A DNA stretch of 64,000 nucleotides. Origin: Actinomycetes bacterium. GTDB lineage: Bacteria; Actinomycetota; Acidimicrobiia; Acidimicrobiales; RAAP-2. The position numbers and the translations under genes are program-made. The notes under the pieces are model-generated. The model ran no database searches. It was not told the origin of the DNA and worked only from the letters and a program-made list of their open reading frames with translations. Numbering within the stretch: the first letter of the stretch is position 1; each line of letters begins with the position of its first letter. Below, one piece after another: positions 55,534-64,000 of the stretch. The stretch covers positions 124,001 through 188,000 of the forward strand of contig JAJZUS010000002.1 of NCBI GenBank assembly GCA_021848365.1, given 5' to 3'.

Positions 55534-56958
55534 CTAGCCCCGTCGGGACCGCAGGATCTCGACGACCGCCTTGCCGTTGGCCTGCCCACGGGTGCGCGCC
55601 ATCACCTGACCGATGAAGAACTGCGCCAGCTTGTCGTCGCCGTCGCGGTAGCGGCTCCACTCGTCGGCATTGGCCGCGATCACCTCGTCGACGATGCCGT
55701 CGAGTGCGTCGCTAGCCAGCTGGGTGAAGCCCCGTCGGGCCACGACCTCCTCGGGCGCCCCGCCCTCGGCGAGGAGGTCCGCGAGGACGGTCTTCGCCTG
55801 GGTCGCGGACAGCTGTCCGCTCGCCTCCAGTCGCAGGGTCCCGATGAAGGCCTCGACCGACAGTCGATCGGCGCCATCCTCGGCCCCGGCCACCTCGTTC
55901 GCCGTGCGCGCGAGCGCGGTCGCCGCGTCGAGGCCCGCTTCGGCGGCCCCGTGGACGTACCGGTCGAGGTCGAGGTCGAGCACGACCTCGACCGCCTCAC
56001 GCTGGGCGTCGGTCGGGTCGACCAGGTGCTGCAGGAGGGCCGTTCGGCGAACGCCGGGCATCGGGGGCAGCGCCGCGGCGACGCGATCACGCCACGCCGC
56101 GTCGGGTGCCAGGTCGACGAGGTCGGGCTCGCGGAAGTACCGGTAGTCCTCGGCCTCCTCCTTCACTCGCATCGTCGAGGTCACGCCGGTCGACTCGTCC
56201 CAGTGACGGGTCTCCTGACGGACCGTGCCGCCGTCCTCGATCAGCTCGATCTGGCGGTCGGCCTCGTAGTCGATGGCGCGCTGCAAGCTCCGCAAGGAGT
56301 TGAGGTTCTTGATCTCGCACCGCGTGCCGAAGGGAGCCCCGGGCCGGCGCACCGACACGTTGGCGTCCACGCGCAGTGAGCCCTCCTCCATGCGCCCGTC
56401 CGAGGCGCCGGTCGCGATCAGCACGCGCCGCAGCTCGGCGACGTAGAGACGGGCCTGCGCGGCGCTGCGAATGTCGGGCGCCGAGACGATCTCGACCAAC
56501 GGGACCCCGGCGCGGTTGTAGTCAACGAGGGAGCGCTCCGCTCCGTGGAGACGACCCGAGGCGCCCAGGTGCGTCGACTTGCCGGTGTCCTCCTCCATGT
56601 GCGCCCGTTCGATGCCCACGTGGCTCCCGTCGGGCAGGTCCAGGTAGCCGCTCGAGTTGATCGGCAAGTCGTACTGGCTGATCTGGAAGTTCTTCGGCAT
56701 GTCCGGATAGAAGTAGTTCTTCCGGTGGAACGTCGAGGGTGCGATCGTGCAGCGCAACGCGAACCCGATCGACATCGCCATCTCGACGGCCCGCTCGTTG
56801 AGCACCGGGAGCGACCCGGGCAGCCCGAGGCACACGGGGCAGACGTGGGTGTTGGGCGCCGCACCGAACTCGTTCGCGCACGAGCAGAAGAGCTTGGTCG
56901 CGGTGCGCAGCTCGGTGTGAACCTCGAGACCCACCACCATCTCCCAGCCGGACTTCAC
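55534..56958 (-). CDS. gatB: Asp-tRNA(Asn)/Glu-tRNA(Gln) amidotransferase subunit B
   Basis: 474 residues, GTG start overlapping the gatA stop (GTGA). WEMVVGLEVHTELRTATKLFCSC, GLPGSLPVLNERAV, RKNYFYPDMPKNFQISQYD and HMEEDTGKSTH are the GatB kinase-like cradle motifs; the cysteines in CSCANEF and CPVCLG bind zinc. The tail domain ends with FIGQVMARTRGQANG, which contacts tRNA. Forms GatCAB, which amidates mischarged Glu-tRNA(Gln) and Asp-tRNA(Asn). Confidence 0.96.
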   Translation of the reverse strand: MKSGWEMVVGLEVHTELRTATKLFCSCANEFGAAPNTHVCPVCLGLPGSLPVLNERAVEMAMSIGFALRCTIAPSTFHRKNYFYPDMPKNFQISQYDLPINSSGYLDLPDGSHVGIERAHMEEDTGKSTHLGASGRLHGAERSLVDYNRAGVPLVEIVSAPDIRSAAQARLYVAELRRVLIATGASDGRMEEGSLRVDANVSVRRPGAPFGTRCEIKNLNSLRSLQRAIDYEADRQIELIEDGGTVRQETRHWDESTGVTSTMRVKEEAEDYRYFREPDLVDLAPDAAWRDRVAAALPPMPGVRRTALLQHLVDPTDAQREAVEVVLDLDLDRYVHGAAEAGLDAATALARTANEVAGAEDGADRLSVEAFIGTLRLEASGQLSATQAKTVLADLLAEGGAPEEVVARRGFTQLASDALDGIVDEVIAANADEWSRYRDGDDKLAQFFIGQVMARTRGQANGKAVVEILRSRRG

Positions 56959-58367
56959 GAGGCCACCTCCAGCACCCGAGCCGCCGCCAGGAGACGGGCC
57001 TCACTGCGGCCCGGGCCGAGCAGCTGGACTCCGATCGGGAGTCCCGCCTCGCCCGTGCCGAAGGGCACCGACACGGCCGCCTCCCCCGCGAGATTGGTCG
57101 GGATCGTGAAGACGTCCGACAGGTACATCGCGAGCGGATTCGCCGTCTTCTCGCCGAAGCGGAACGCCACCGAGGGCGCCGTCGCACCGAGCAGGACGTC
57201 CACCTGCTCGTAGGCCCGGCGGAAGGCCTCGATCATGCGGGTGCGCACCTTGAGGGCCTGCCCGTAGTACGCGTCGTAGTAACCGGCCGACAGGGCGTAC
57301 GTGCCGAGCATGATGCGTCGCTTCACCTCGTCGCCGAAGCCCAGGGTCCTGGTCGCCTCGTTCATCGCGCCCAGCTCGTCGGCCGCCACGCGCCGTCCGT
57401 AGCGCACGCCGTCGTAACGGGCGAGGTTGCTCGAGGCTTCGGCCGGTGCGATGAGGTAGTAGGCGCTGAGGCCGAGGCGCAGCTCGGGGATCGAGAGGCG
57501 CACCACCTGGGCGCCGGCCGCCTCGAGGGCGGCGGCGGCCCGCTCCACCTGGGCCACGACGTCGGCGTCGGCGCCTTCGACGAGCTCGCTCACCAGGCCG
57601 ACGCGACGACCGGCTACTCCGTCGTCGAGGTGGTCCACGAGCGCCGGGGCGGGTTCGGGCAGCGACGTCGTGTCGCGGGGGTCGTGGCCCGCGATCACCT
57701 CGAGGCAGAGAGCGGCGTCGGCGACCGAGGTGGCGAAGGGTCCGATCTGGTCGAGGGAGCTGGCGAAGGCGATGAGCCCGTAGCGCGACACCAGTCCGTA
57801 GGTCGGCTTCACGCCGACGATCCCGCAGAGGGCGGCGGGCTGACGGATCGAGCCCCCGGTGTCGCTACCGAGGGCCAGGGGAGCCATCCCCGCGGCGACG
57901 GCGGCCGCCGACCCTCCACTCGAGCCGCCGGGAACGCGCTCGGGATCGAGCGGATTGCGCGTGGGACCGAAGGCGGACGTCTCCGTCGAGGACCCCATCG
58001 CGAACTCGTCGAGGTTGGTCTTGCCGACGGGAACGGCGCCGGCGGCCACCAGGCGCTCCACCACGGTCGCCGTGTAGGGCGGCCGCCACCCCTCGAGGAT
58101 GCGCGACGACGCGGTCGTCGGGACGCCTCGGGTGCACAGGTTGTCCTTGAGAGCGACCGGCACGCCCGCGAGGGGGCCCGGGTCGCGGCCCGACGCAACC
58201 GCGTCGTCCACCGCCCGGGCGCGGGCCTCGGCCCCGTCACGATCGACGTGGAGAAAGACGTTCAGCTCATCGTTGCGAGCGTCGATGGCCCGCAGGGCGG
58301 TGGCGAGGGCGTCGGTCGCGGTCACCTCGCCGCGGCGCACGCTCGCCGCGAGGTCGATGGCGCTCAC
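56955..58367 (-). CDS. gatA: Asp-tRNA(Asn)/Glu-tRNA(Gln) amidotransferase subunit A
   Basis: 470 residues, GTG start overlapping the gatC stop (GTGA). Amidase-signature family: catalytic Lys in VALKDNLCTRGVPTT, cis-Ser/Ser triad in SSGGSAAAVAAGMAPLALG and SDTGGSIRQPAALCG. Releases ammonia from glutamine and passes it to GatB. KPTYGLVSRYGLIAFASSLDQIG and GYYDAYYGQALKVRTR confirm GatA rather than another amidase. Confidence 0.96.
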   Translation of the reverse strand: MSAIDLAASVRRGEVTATDALATALRAIDARNDELNVFLHVDRDGAEARARAVDDAVASGRDPGPLAGVPVALKDNLCTRGVPTTASSRILEGWRPPYTATVVERLVAAGAVPVGKTNLDEFAMGSSTETSAFGPTRNPLDPERVPGGSSGGSAAAVAAGMAPLALGSDTGGSIRQPAALCGIVGVKPTYGLVSRYGLIAFASSLDQIGPFATSVADAALCLEVIAGHDPRDTTSLPEPAPALVDHLDDGVAGRRVGLVSELVEGADADVVAQVERAAAALEAAGAQVVRLSIPELRLGLSAYYLIAPAEASSNLARYDGVRYGRRVAADELGAMNEATRTLGFGDEVKRRIMLGTYALSAGYYDAYYGQALKVRTRMIEAFRRAYEQVDVLLGATAPSVAFRFGEKTANPLAMYLSDVFTIPTNLAGEAAVSVPFGTGEAGLPIGVQLLGPGRSEARLLAAARVLEVAS

Positions 58368-58663
58368 AGGTCCTCCCCCAGGATTCGCGGCACGGCGAAG
58401 CGGCCGTCCTCCGCGTCGGGAGCGGCGTCCAGGACCTCGGCGGGATCGAGGCTCTCGCCCACGACGTCCGGGCGCACCACGTTGCGCAACTCGAAGGGGT
58501 GCGCCGTCGGGGGCACGCCGGTGAGGTCCAGCGACTGGAGGTCCGCGGCGTGCTCCAGCACCTGGCCCAACTGCTCGGTGAACGTGGTCAACTCCTCGTC
58601 GCTCAGTCGTAGGCGGGCCAGGTGGGCCACGTGGGCGACCTCGTCACGCGAGAGCCGGCTCAT
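58364..58663 (-). CDS. gatC: Asp-tRNA(Asn)/Glu-tRNA(Gln) amidotransferase subunit C
   Basis: 99 residues, ATG overlapping the upstream esterase stop (ATGA). LSRDEVAHVAHLARLRLSDE and LGQVLEHAADLQSLDLTGV are characteristic, as is the C-terminal RFAVPRILG. It wraps around GatA and GatB as a clamp. Order gatC-gatA-gatB with 4-base overlaps is the classic operon. Confidence 0.95.
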   Translation of the reverse strand: MSRLSRDEVAHVAHLARLRLSDEELTTFTEQLGQVLEHAADLQSLDLTGVPPTAHPFELRNVVRPDVVGESLDPAEVLDAAPDAEDGRFAVPRILGEDL

Positions 58664-59409
58664 CGGACGGCCCCCGCGACGAACTCGCGCGTCAGCCGCT
58701 CCACGAGGGCCTGGTCGTTGTCGAGGGTCGCCACGTGATAGGAGTCCTCGAGCCACACCCGGTCGACCGGGCCGCTCACCCGCTCGACCACCGCGTCGCC
58801 GTTGTCGGGGGTGACGACGTGGTCCTCCCGGCTCGTGAGGAGTAGTGAGGGCGCCCGGACCGCGTCGAGGCGCTGGTAGACGCCCTCGATTCCGTCGAAG
58901 AGGCTCCGTGCGCACTCGAGGGGCGTCGCGTCGTAGGAGAACTCCCGCGACCCCTCACGCTTGATGTCCGAGCCGATCGCCTCGAGGGTCGTCAGTCCCG
59001 CGGCGAGGAGGTCGGCGAGGCCCTGGCGCAACTCGTCCGCGGGCGGCTTCACGAGTGGGTTGATGAAGACACACGCCACGGGCGAGCGCTCCTCCGCCAC
59101 CAGGGCCGTGAGGCCGCCGCCCATCGAGAGGCCCACGACGGCGACGTCGTCGCACCGGGAGGCCAGGTCGTCGTAGGCGGCGAGCGCGGCGCCGGCCCAG
59201 TCCTCCCACGACGTCGACATCATGTCCTCGACGCTCGTGCCGTGACCGGGTAGACGCGGCAGGGACACGGCGTGTCCCGCCGCGGCCAGGTGCTCGGCGA
59301 GCGGCCGCAGGGAGCTGGGGTTTCCGGTGAAGCCGTGGAGGACGAGGACTCCGCGAGGCCCCCCGGGGGCCACGTAGGGCTCGCAGCCCGGCAGGACGGC
59401 GACGGTCAT
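58660..59409 (-). CDS. Carboxylesterase/monoacylglycerol lipase-like alpha/beta hydrolase
   Basis: 249 residues. Oxyanion segment VLVLHGFTGNPSSLRPLAE, nucleophile elbow VGLSMGGGLT, Asp in LLTSREDHVVTPDN and His in LEDSYHVATLDND: a complete triad. The pattern GFTGNP and the SYHVATLD end are those of thermostable carboxylesterase Est30 and related monoacylglycerol lipases. Cytoplasmic, no signal peptide. Translationally coupled to gatC, although a link with tRNA amidation is not obvious. Confidence 0.9.
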   Translation of the reverse strand: MTVAVLPGCEPYVAPGGPRGVLVLHGFTGNPSSLRPLAEHLAAAGHAVSLPRLPGHGTSVEDMMSTSWEDWAGAALAAYDDLASRCDDVAVVGLSMGGGLTALVAEERSPVACVFINPLVKPPADELRQGLADLLAAGLTTLEAIGSDIKREGSREFSYDATPLECARSLFDGIEGVYQRLDAVRAPSLLLTSREDHVVTPDNGDAVVERVSGPVDRVWLEDSYHVATLDNDQALVERLTREFVAGAVR

Positions 59410-59419
59410 GGGAGCCAGA

Positions 59420-61009
59420 CTACCGGGCCCGTCGAATCGCCCCCGAGGTCCGCGGCACCGACGTGACGTAGAGCGACGCTCCGAACCCGACCAGGGCGAC
59501 GAGCCCGCCGACGACGAAGGGGATGCGGAACGTGCCGAGCAGGTCGGCCGCGGGTGAGTGGGGACCGAGGTGGCGCGCGCGCTCGAGACCCTGACGAACC
59601 GTCTCCAGCACCTGGATTCCGGCCACCTCGCCGACCTGCATGGCCAGCATCTGGGCCGCGGACATCACGCCGAACTCGTGCTCGGCGACCTCGTTCGCCA
59701 TGACGGCGCTGGTCGCCGGCATCGCTACCCCCATTCCGAAGCCGGAGAGTCCCAGCGCCAGGGCGACGACGGCGGCGCCCGTCGAGGGGCGCAACGCCGC
59801 GAAGAGCGCGAGGGATCCCACGAGCGCCGCGGCCCCGGCGATGGCGCTGCGTCGCTCCCCCACCCGAGCCGCGACGTAACCGGCGATAGGCGAGACCAGG
59901 GCGAAGGTCAGGGGTCGGGCGATCGAGAGCGCTCCGACGCGGCTCACCGAGTACCCGTACCCCTGCTCCATCACCAGCGGGAAGAGGAAGAAACCCCCGA
60001 AGTAGGCGAAGTTGGCGCACGCGCGCAGCACCATGGGCATCACGAAGTTGCGGCGGCGAAAGTAGTGGGGCGGGATCAGGGGGTGGCGGGCCCGACGCAG
60101 CCGACGGACGAACAGGGCACCCGAGGCGAGGGCCCCCACGCCGCAGCCGATCGTCCCCGGGGTGACCCACCCGATCACCGGCCCGAGGGAGAGGCCCAGC
60201 ATGAGCGCGGTGACGGCGAGCGAGAGCGCGCTCGAACCGATCCAGTCGACGCCGCGCAGGCCGTCGCGCACGCGTCCGGCGAGTGCTGGTCGACCGGTGC
60301 CGCGCGGCAGCAGAATCGCCACGACCGCCAGGGCGACGAGGATCAGTCCGAACTGGACGACGAAGAGGGCCCGCCAGCCGAGCACCGCGATGATGGGGGC
60401 GCCGAGCGAGACCCCGATGACCGGCCCCCCGGCACCGATCAGTGACCACCACCCCATGGCGGTCACCCGTTCCTCGGGGGCGAAGAGCATGTTGATGAGC
60501 GCTGAGGAGGCCGTGCCGGTCGCGGCCCCCTGCACGCCGTCCAGGGTTCGCGCGGCGAGGAGGAGGCCGGCGTTCGGCGCGACGACCGTCAGCGCCGCGG
60601 TCACCAGGGCCGTCGCGAGACCCCAGAGGTAGAGACGGCGGTGGCCGACGACGTCGCCGAGCTTGCCGAGCAGCGGGGCGGCCAGCCCGTAGGCGAGCAG
60701 CGGACCCACCATGGTCCACGTGAGCACGCCCACCGAGGTCCGCAACTGTCGCGCGACGCTCGGGAGCGCGACCACGAAGACCGTGAAGGTGAAGTTGAGC
60801 GCCAGGAGTCCGGCGAGCAGGCTCGCGAGCACCCACCAGCGCAGACGCGGCGAGGCCGTGGTGCGGTTCTCGACCCGCGATCGCAGCAGGGCGATCCAGT
60901 TGAGGTCGCTGCCCGCCTCGTTGCCGAGCGGCGCGAAGGCCACTCCGGCGGGATCGGCGTACGGGTCGAGGAGCTCGTCGGGGTCGTCGCGCTCGACGTG
61001 CCCCTCCAC
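59420..61009 (-). CDS. MFS drug/metabolite exporter (DHA2, 14-helix type)
   Basis: 529 residues, GTG start. After a 55-residue acidic cytoplasmic N-terminus come about 14 membrane helices. Signature segments LGKLGDVVGHRRLYLWG (motif A, loop 2-3), LDGVQGAATG, and WRALFVVQFGLILVAL (DHA2-type W-R-x-x-F helix region). Proton-driven export of drugs or metabolites is usual for the family; substrate unknown. It follows the SDR gene by 12 bases and precedes the esterase, so the three could form one transcript. Confidence 0.88.
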   Translation of the reverse strand: MEGHVERDDPDELLDPYADPAGVAFAPLGNEAGSDLNWIALLRSRVENRTTASPRLRWWVLASLLAGLLALNFTFTVFVVALPSVARQLRTSVGVLTWTMVGPLLAYGLAAPLLGKLGDVVGHRRLYLWGLATALVTAALTVVAPNAGLLLAARTLDGVQGAATGTASSALINMLFAPEERVTAMGWWSLIGAGGPVIGVSLGAPIIAVLGWRALFVVQFGLILVALAVVAILLPRGTGRPALAGRVRDGLRGVDWIGSSALSLAVTALMLGLSLGPVIGWVTPGTIGCGVGALASGALFVRRLRRARHPLIPPHYFRRRNFVMPMVLRACANFAYFGGFFLFPLVMEQGYGYSVSRVGALSIARPLTFALVSPIAGYVAARVGERRSAIAGAAALVGSLALFAALRPSTGAAVVALALGLSGFGMGVAMPATSAVMANEVAEHEFGVMSAAQMLAMQVGEVAGIQVLETVRQGLERARHLGPHSPAADLLGTFRIPFVVGGLVALVGFGASLYVTSVPRTSGAIRRAR

Positions 61010-61021
61010 GGTCGTATGTCG

Positions 61022-61900
61022 CTAGTTGAGCAGCGTCGGCAGCTGAGCGGCGAGCTCGGCGACGGACCAGCGCTCGTCACGCTCGAGCGTGGAGGTCATC
61101 GTCCAGTTCTGGAACAGGCGGACGGTGCCCCCCTGCACGAAGAAGACGCGACCGGTGGCCGTGCACCCCTCCATCGCGAGCGTGGCGACCAACGGCGAGA
61201 CGTTGGCGGGATCCCACGCGTCGAAGACCGCCGGGTCGCTCGGTCGCACGACGTAGTCGGCGAGTCCGGGCGTCGACTCGGTCATGCGGGTTCGGGCCGC
61301 CGGAGCGATGGCGTTGACCCGCACGCCGTAACGGCCGAGCTCCTCCGCGATGATCACCGTGAAGGCGGCGATGCCCGCCTTCGCCGCCCCGTAGTTGGAC
61401 TGGCCCACGTTGCCCAGCAGGCCCGAGGTCGAGGACGTGTTGATCACCGAGGCCGCGACCGGCTGACCGGCCTTCGCCCGCTCGCGCCAGTAAGCGGCGG
61501 CGTGTCGGGTCGGCACGAAGTGACCCTTCAGGTGCACGTTGATGACGGCGTCCCAGTCCGACTCGGAGAGGTTGACGAGGACCCGGTCGCGCAGGATGCC
61601 GGCGTTGTTGACCAGCACGTGGAGGTCGCCGAAGGCGTCGATCGCGCTCTGGACCAGACGCTGACCCCCCTCCCAGTCCGCCACGTTGTCGTGATTGGCG
61701 ATGGCCTCACCGCCCATCGCCCGGATCTCGGCGGCGACCTCCTCGGCGGGTGACGCCGACGACGCTCCACCGTCGAGCGAGCCACCGAGGTCGTTGACGA
61801 CGACGCGAGCCCCTTCGGCCGCGAAGAGGAGCGCGTGCTCACGCCCGATCCCCCGACCCGCTCCGGTGATGATCGCAACCCGTCCGTCCAGCGTGCCCAT
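61022..61900 (-). CDS. Short-chain dehydrogenase (MFE-2/3-hydroxyacyl-CoA dehydrogenase-like)
   Basis: 292 residues from the ATG at 61900, preceded by GGAGGAGAGAC, an excellent ribosome binding site. Rossmann motif ITGAGRGIGREHALLFA, VVVNDLGGSLDG with a long ASSASPAEEVAAEI insert typical of the hydroxyacyl-CoA dehydrogenase part of peroxisomal multifunctional enzyme 2, VLVNNAGILRD, and the Ser-Tyr-Lys triad in INTSSTSGLLGN and NYGAAKAG. Probably oxidises a 3-hydroxyacyl-CoA or a steroid/fatty alcohol with NAD. Confidence 0.9.
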   Translation of the reverse strand: MGTLDGRVAIITGAGRGIGREHALLFAAEGARVVVNDLGGSLDGGASSASPAEEVAAEIRAMGGEAIANHDNVADWEGGQRLVQSAIDAFGDLHVLVNNAGILRDRVLVNLSESDWDAVINVHLKGHFVPTRHAAAYWRERAKAGQPVAASVINTSSTSGLLGNVGQSNYGAAKAGIAAFTVIIAEELGRYGVRVNAIAPAARTRMTESTPGLADYVVRPSDPAVFDAWDPANVSPLVATLAMEGCTATGRVFFVQGGTVRLFQNWTMTSTLERDERWSVAELAAQLPTLLN

Positions 61901-61937
61901 GTCTCTCCTCCCGATGTGCCTTGATTGTAACGACGCC

Positions 61938-62261
61938 CTAGCGGCCGACGGGGAAGCCGGATCGGCGGCGTGCGTGGGCGTGGTAGTGGTCGGGGATGTT
62001 GCGCATGTGGTCGTCGAGGTACCACGATCCACCCCCGAGGACCTCGTCGGCGACGCTCGCGAGGAGCCCCGCGAGGCGCTGGCGCACCTCCTCGCTCGGC
62101 CGGGGGTCGTGCGCGCGCCAGACCACCATCGGCACGTCGCAGATCTCGCAGTCGGCGATCCAGCACAGGTCGTCCTCGTGGTAGCGCCGGGTCAGGGGCG
62201 CCGCCTCGCAGAGGTCGCAGGCGACGGCTACTTGACGTTCAGGATGATCGTCGATCGCCAT
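61938..62261 (-). CDS. Small Cys/His-rich protein, unknown function
   Basis: 107 residues from the ATG at 62261, which lies inside the 3' end of the PASTA gene (34-base overlap). Two CxxC pairs, ACDLCEAAP and DCEICDVP, enclose RRYHEDDLCWIA; the C-terminus has LDDHMRNIPDHYHAHAR. This arrangement of Cys and His looks like a zinc-binding site, and I recall similar proteins in many actinobacteria, without known function. Same strand and overlap suggest expression with the PASTA gene. Confidence 0.7.
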   Translation of the reverse strand: MAIDDHPERQVAVACDLCEAAPLTRRYHEDDLCWIADCEICDVPMVVWRAHDPRPSEEVRQRLAGLLASVADEVLGGGSWYLDDHMRNIPDHYHAHARRRSGFPVGR

Positions 62262-64000
62262 GGCGCCATCGTCCCCGGAGCGGGGATCTCGGAGACCACC
62301 GTGGTCCACTTGTTGGTCCCGGCGTTGGGGCCACGCGTGGTGTAGAAGAGCACGGCCTTCTTGAATGCGGCGTTGACGGCCGCCGGGCCCATGCCGACCA
62401 CGTTGGGCACCGGTCGCGGACCCTGACCGGGCGGCGGCGTGGTGGAGGTCGTCGTCGACGGGACCGTCGTCGTGGTGGTGGCCCCGGGTGTCGTGGTGGT
62501 CGTGGTGGCGCCCGGGCTCGTCGTGGTGGTGGTGGCGTTCGGTCCCCCACTGAGGGCGAGGATCACGGCCGCACCCGCCGGCACCGACGTCGGATTGGCC
62601 TCACCGTGGTACAGGACCTCCGCGACCTCGCCAACGGGACGCGTGCTCGCGATCGAGGCGCTCGCGGGACACTGCGCCCCGATCTTCACCTTGAGGAGGG
62701 CGGCCGTCGCGGCCACGCAGTTCTGACCGAGCACGGCGGGCAGCACCACCATGACCGGTCCGTCGGAGACCGTCACGTTCACGACCAGGCCCGACTTCGA
62801 ACTGGTGCCGGCGCCGGGCCGTTGCGCGATGATGCCGCCGGAGGGAACCGTCGCGGAGTTCTGATGCGATGACACCTTCAGGGTGAATCCGTCGTTCGCG
62901 AGGAGGCTGGTCGCCTGCTGCACGTCGAGCCCGCTCAGCGTGGGCACGGTGTGGCTCGCGCTCAAGAGGCCGAGTCGCCAGGCGGCGGCCCCGCCGACGG
63001 CGGCGATCAGCAGCACCGCGGCCGTGACGAGCAGGGCCATGCGGCGACGACGGGGCGGCGGAACCACCGGGTACGACGGCAGCGACGGACGCGGGGGCGC
63101 ACCCTCGCCGCGCCGCGGCACTTGGGGCGAGGGGAAGTGAACGGCCGGCGCGGCGATCTCGTCGGCGGACGGGGCGCGAAAGCCGATCGACGCCCGGGGC
63201 TCGACCGGCGGGTACTGCGCGAGGAGCGGGGCTGCCCCGATCGGGGCGATAATCAGGGGTGAAGGATCAGCGGTCGTCGAGCCGAAGCGGTGAGCCGCCT
63301 GCTCGGCGTCGAGACGAAGCATCGGGTCGGGGACCGACGCTTGGGCGAGGGCCATATCCAGCGTGCCGAGCTCGGGACGAACCGGCAGGGGCGTCGTGAG
63401 GCGCACGCGAGCGAGATCCTCGGCCGTCGCCGCGTCGTAGGGCGACTGTCCCGTGGCCGCCTCGTAGACGATGAGCGCGAGGCTGTAGACGTCGGACTTC
63501 GCCTCCGCGGGGCGACCCTGGACCTGCTCGGGACTGAGGTAGCGCGTGTCGTTGAACGAGTACCGACGTCGCAGCATCGTGCGCAATCCGACGAGGGCGA
63601 CGTCGCTCACCTTGACGCGCCCCTCGTCGTCGAAGAGCAACTTGCGCGGTGAGAGCTGGCCGTGCACGATCCCGTGCGCGTGCAGGTGCGCGAGGGCGCT
63701 CGCCACGTCGCGGCCCAGCTTCGCCGCGTCGTCGACGCTCAGCCGCTCCCCGGCGGTGAGGACCTCCTCGAGGGATCCGCCCCCGAGGTACTCCGTGACC
63801 ATGAAGATCGAGCCGGCTTCCTGACCCCCGTCGAAGACGCGGGCGAGGTGCGGGTGGCCGAGGGTGGCCGCCCGGATGATCTGATCGCGAAAGGCGCGAC
63901 GAATCTCCTCGTGAGCGGCGAGCTCCGGCCTCAGGACCTTCACCACCACCGTGCGGTGCAGCGAGAAGTCGTCGGCGAGGTAGACCTCCGCCGTGGATCC
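62228..64000 (-). CDS. PASTA-domain protein with a degenerate Ser/Thr kinase domain (5' end outside window)
   Basis: 591 codons visible; the frame is open to the window edge. The first part is a kinase fold beginning in the glycine-rich loop (STAEVYLADD), with the ATP-binding Lys in VVVKVLRPEL and an APE-like YLSPEQVQG. But the catalytic loop HRDLKPxN reads HGQLSPRK, DFG reads DVA, and the helix-C Glu is replaced (FRDQIIRAA). Then a Pro-rich linker, a membrane helix (ALLVTAAVLLIAAVGGAAAW), two PASTA-like repeats (VPTLSGLDVQQATSLL; LPAVLGQNCVAATAAL), a Thr-rich linker of about 45 residues, and a third PASTA repeat (VPNVVGMGPAAVNAAF). PASTA domains bind peptidoglycan fragments or lipid II. Likely a pseudokinase receptor. 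Confidence 0.85.
   Translation of the reverse strand, partial: GSTAEVYLADDFSLHRTVVVKVLRPELAAHEEIRRAFRDQIIRAATLGHPHLARVFDGGQEAGSIFMVTEYLGGGSLEEVLTAGERLSVDDAAKLGRDVASALAHLHAHGIVHGQLSPRKLLFDDEGRVKVSDVALVGLRTMLRRRYSFNDTRYLSPEQVQGRPAEAKSDVYSLALIVYEAATGQSPYDAATAEDLARVRLTTPLPVRPELGTLDMALAQASVPDPMLRLDAEQAAHRFGSTTADPSPLIIAPIGAAPLLAQYPPVEPRASIGFRAPSADEIAAPAVHFPSPQVPRRGEGAPPRPSLPSYPVVPPPRRRRMALLVTAAVLLIAAVGGAAAWRLGLLSASHTVPTLSGLDVQQATSLLANDGFTLKVSSHQNSATVPSGGIIAQRPGAGTSSKSGLVVNVTVSDGPVMVVLPAVLGQNCVAATAALLKVKIGAQCPASASIASTRPVGEVAEVLYHGEANPTSVPAGAAVILALSGGPNATTTTTSPGATTTTTTPGATTTTTVPSTTTSTTPPPGQGPRPVPNVVGMGPAAVNAAFKKAVLFYTTRGPNAGTNKWTTVVSEIPAPGTMAPWRSTIILNVK

Noticed and set aside
62439-62540. Tandem-looking GTGGTG/GTCGTC repeats, possible CRISPR or minisatellite
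   Set aside because: They are the complement of Thr codon runs in the PASTA linker, in frame, with no regular spacer-repeat pattern. The same holds for 9200-9330 in the LCP gene.

Overview
The window is about 70% G+C and densely coding on both strands, with many GTG starts and 4-base ATGA/GTGA overlaps. GatCAB, actinobacterial-type SufU, SerC and LeuA, a PASTA kinase-like protein and Thr-rich surface-protein tails point to Actinomycetota. Class Acidimicrobiia is my best guess, not proven. It reads as chromosomal core with no phage, insertion sequence, CRISPR, tRNA or rRNA recognised.

Layout. 1-5.9 kb (-): lipB, an E2 acyltransferase and lpdA (lipoate/2-oxoacid dehydrogenase functions), rnhA, an Rrf2 regulator, an alpha/beta hydrolase and an acyl-CoA dehydrogenase. 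6-15.5 kb: Fe-S assembly in two parts, sufC1-sufS-sufU (+) and sufB / sufD-Rieske-sufC2 (-), split by a reversed crotonase gene and an LCP cell-wall gene. 15.5-20.3 kb: oligopeptidase B, isochorismatase-like hydrolase, flavin reductase, mutY. 20.3-25 kb: a MaoC hydratase, a long acyl-CoA dehydrogenase and a CitE-like lyase that together look like the second half of the ethylmalonyl-CoA pathway, with a Ni/Co permease between them. 25-34 kb: NlpC/P60 hydrolase, Lgt-like protein, tryptophanase, a protein with a PemK-like C-terminus, a GGDEF-EAL protein, another acyl-CoA dehydrogenase.

34-55.5 kb is a branched-chain amino acid and serine block: ilvE-leuB, greA-leuC-leuD, leuA, serA-aspC/serC, ilvB-ilvN-ilvC, ilvD. 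Both leuA and ilvBNC are preceded by a 12-codon leader rich in Leu/Val/Ile followed by a perfect U-tract terminator, so both look controlled by ribosome-mediated attenuation. Embedded here are a sphingosine-1-phosphate-lyase-like PLP enzyme, an FGGY kinase and a convincing ACC deaminase whose product, 2-oxobutyrate, is an isoleucine precursor. 55.5-64 kb (-): gatB-gatA-gatC, esterase, MFS exporter, SDR, a Cys-rich small protein and a PASTA protein whose kinase domain has lost catalytic residues.

Genome-style signals: six of eight convergent gene pairs end on a shared palindrome (TGATCA or CTAG) with no space for a terminator, and fourteen starts lie 6-7 nt downstream of a -10-like hexamer (mostly TAGNNT), implying widespread leaderless transcription.
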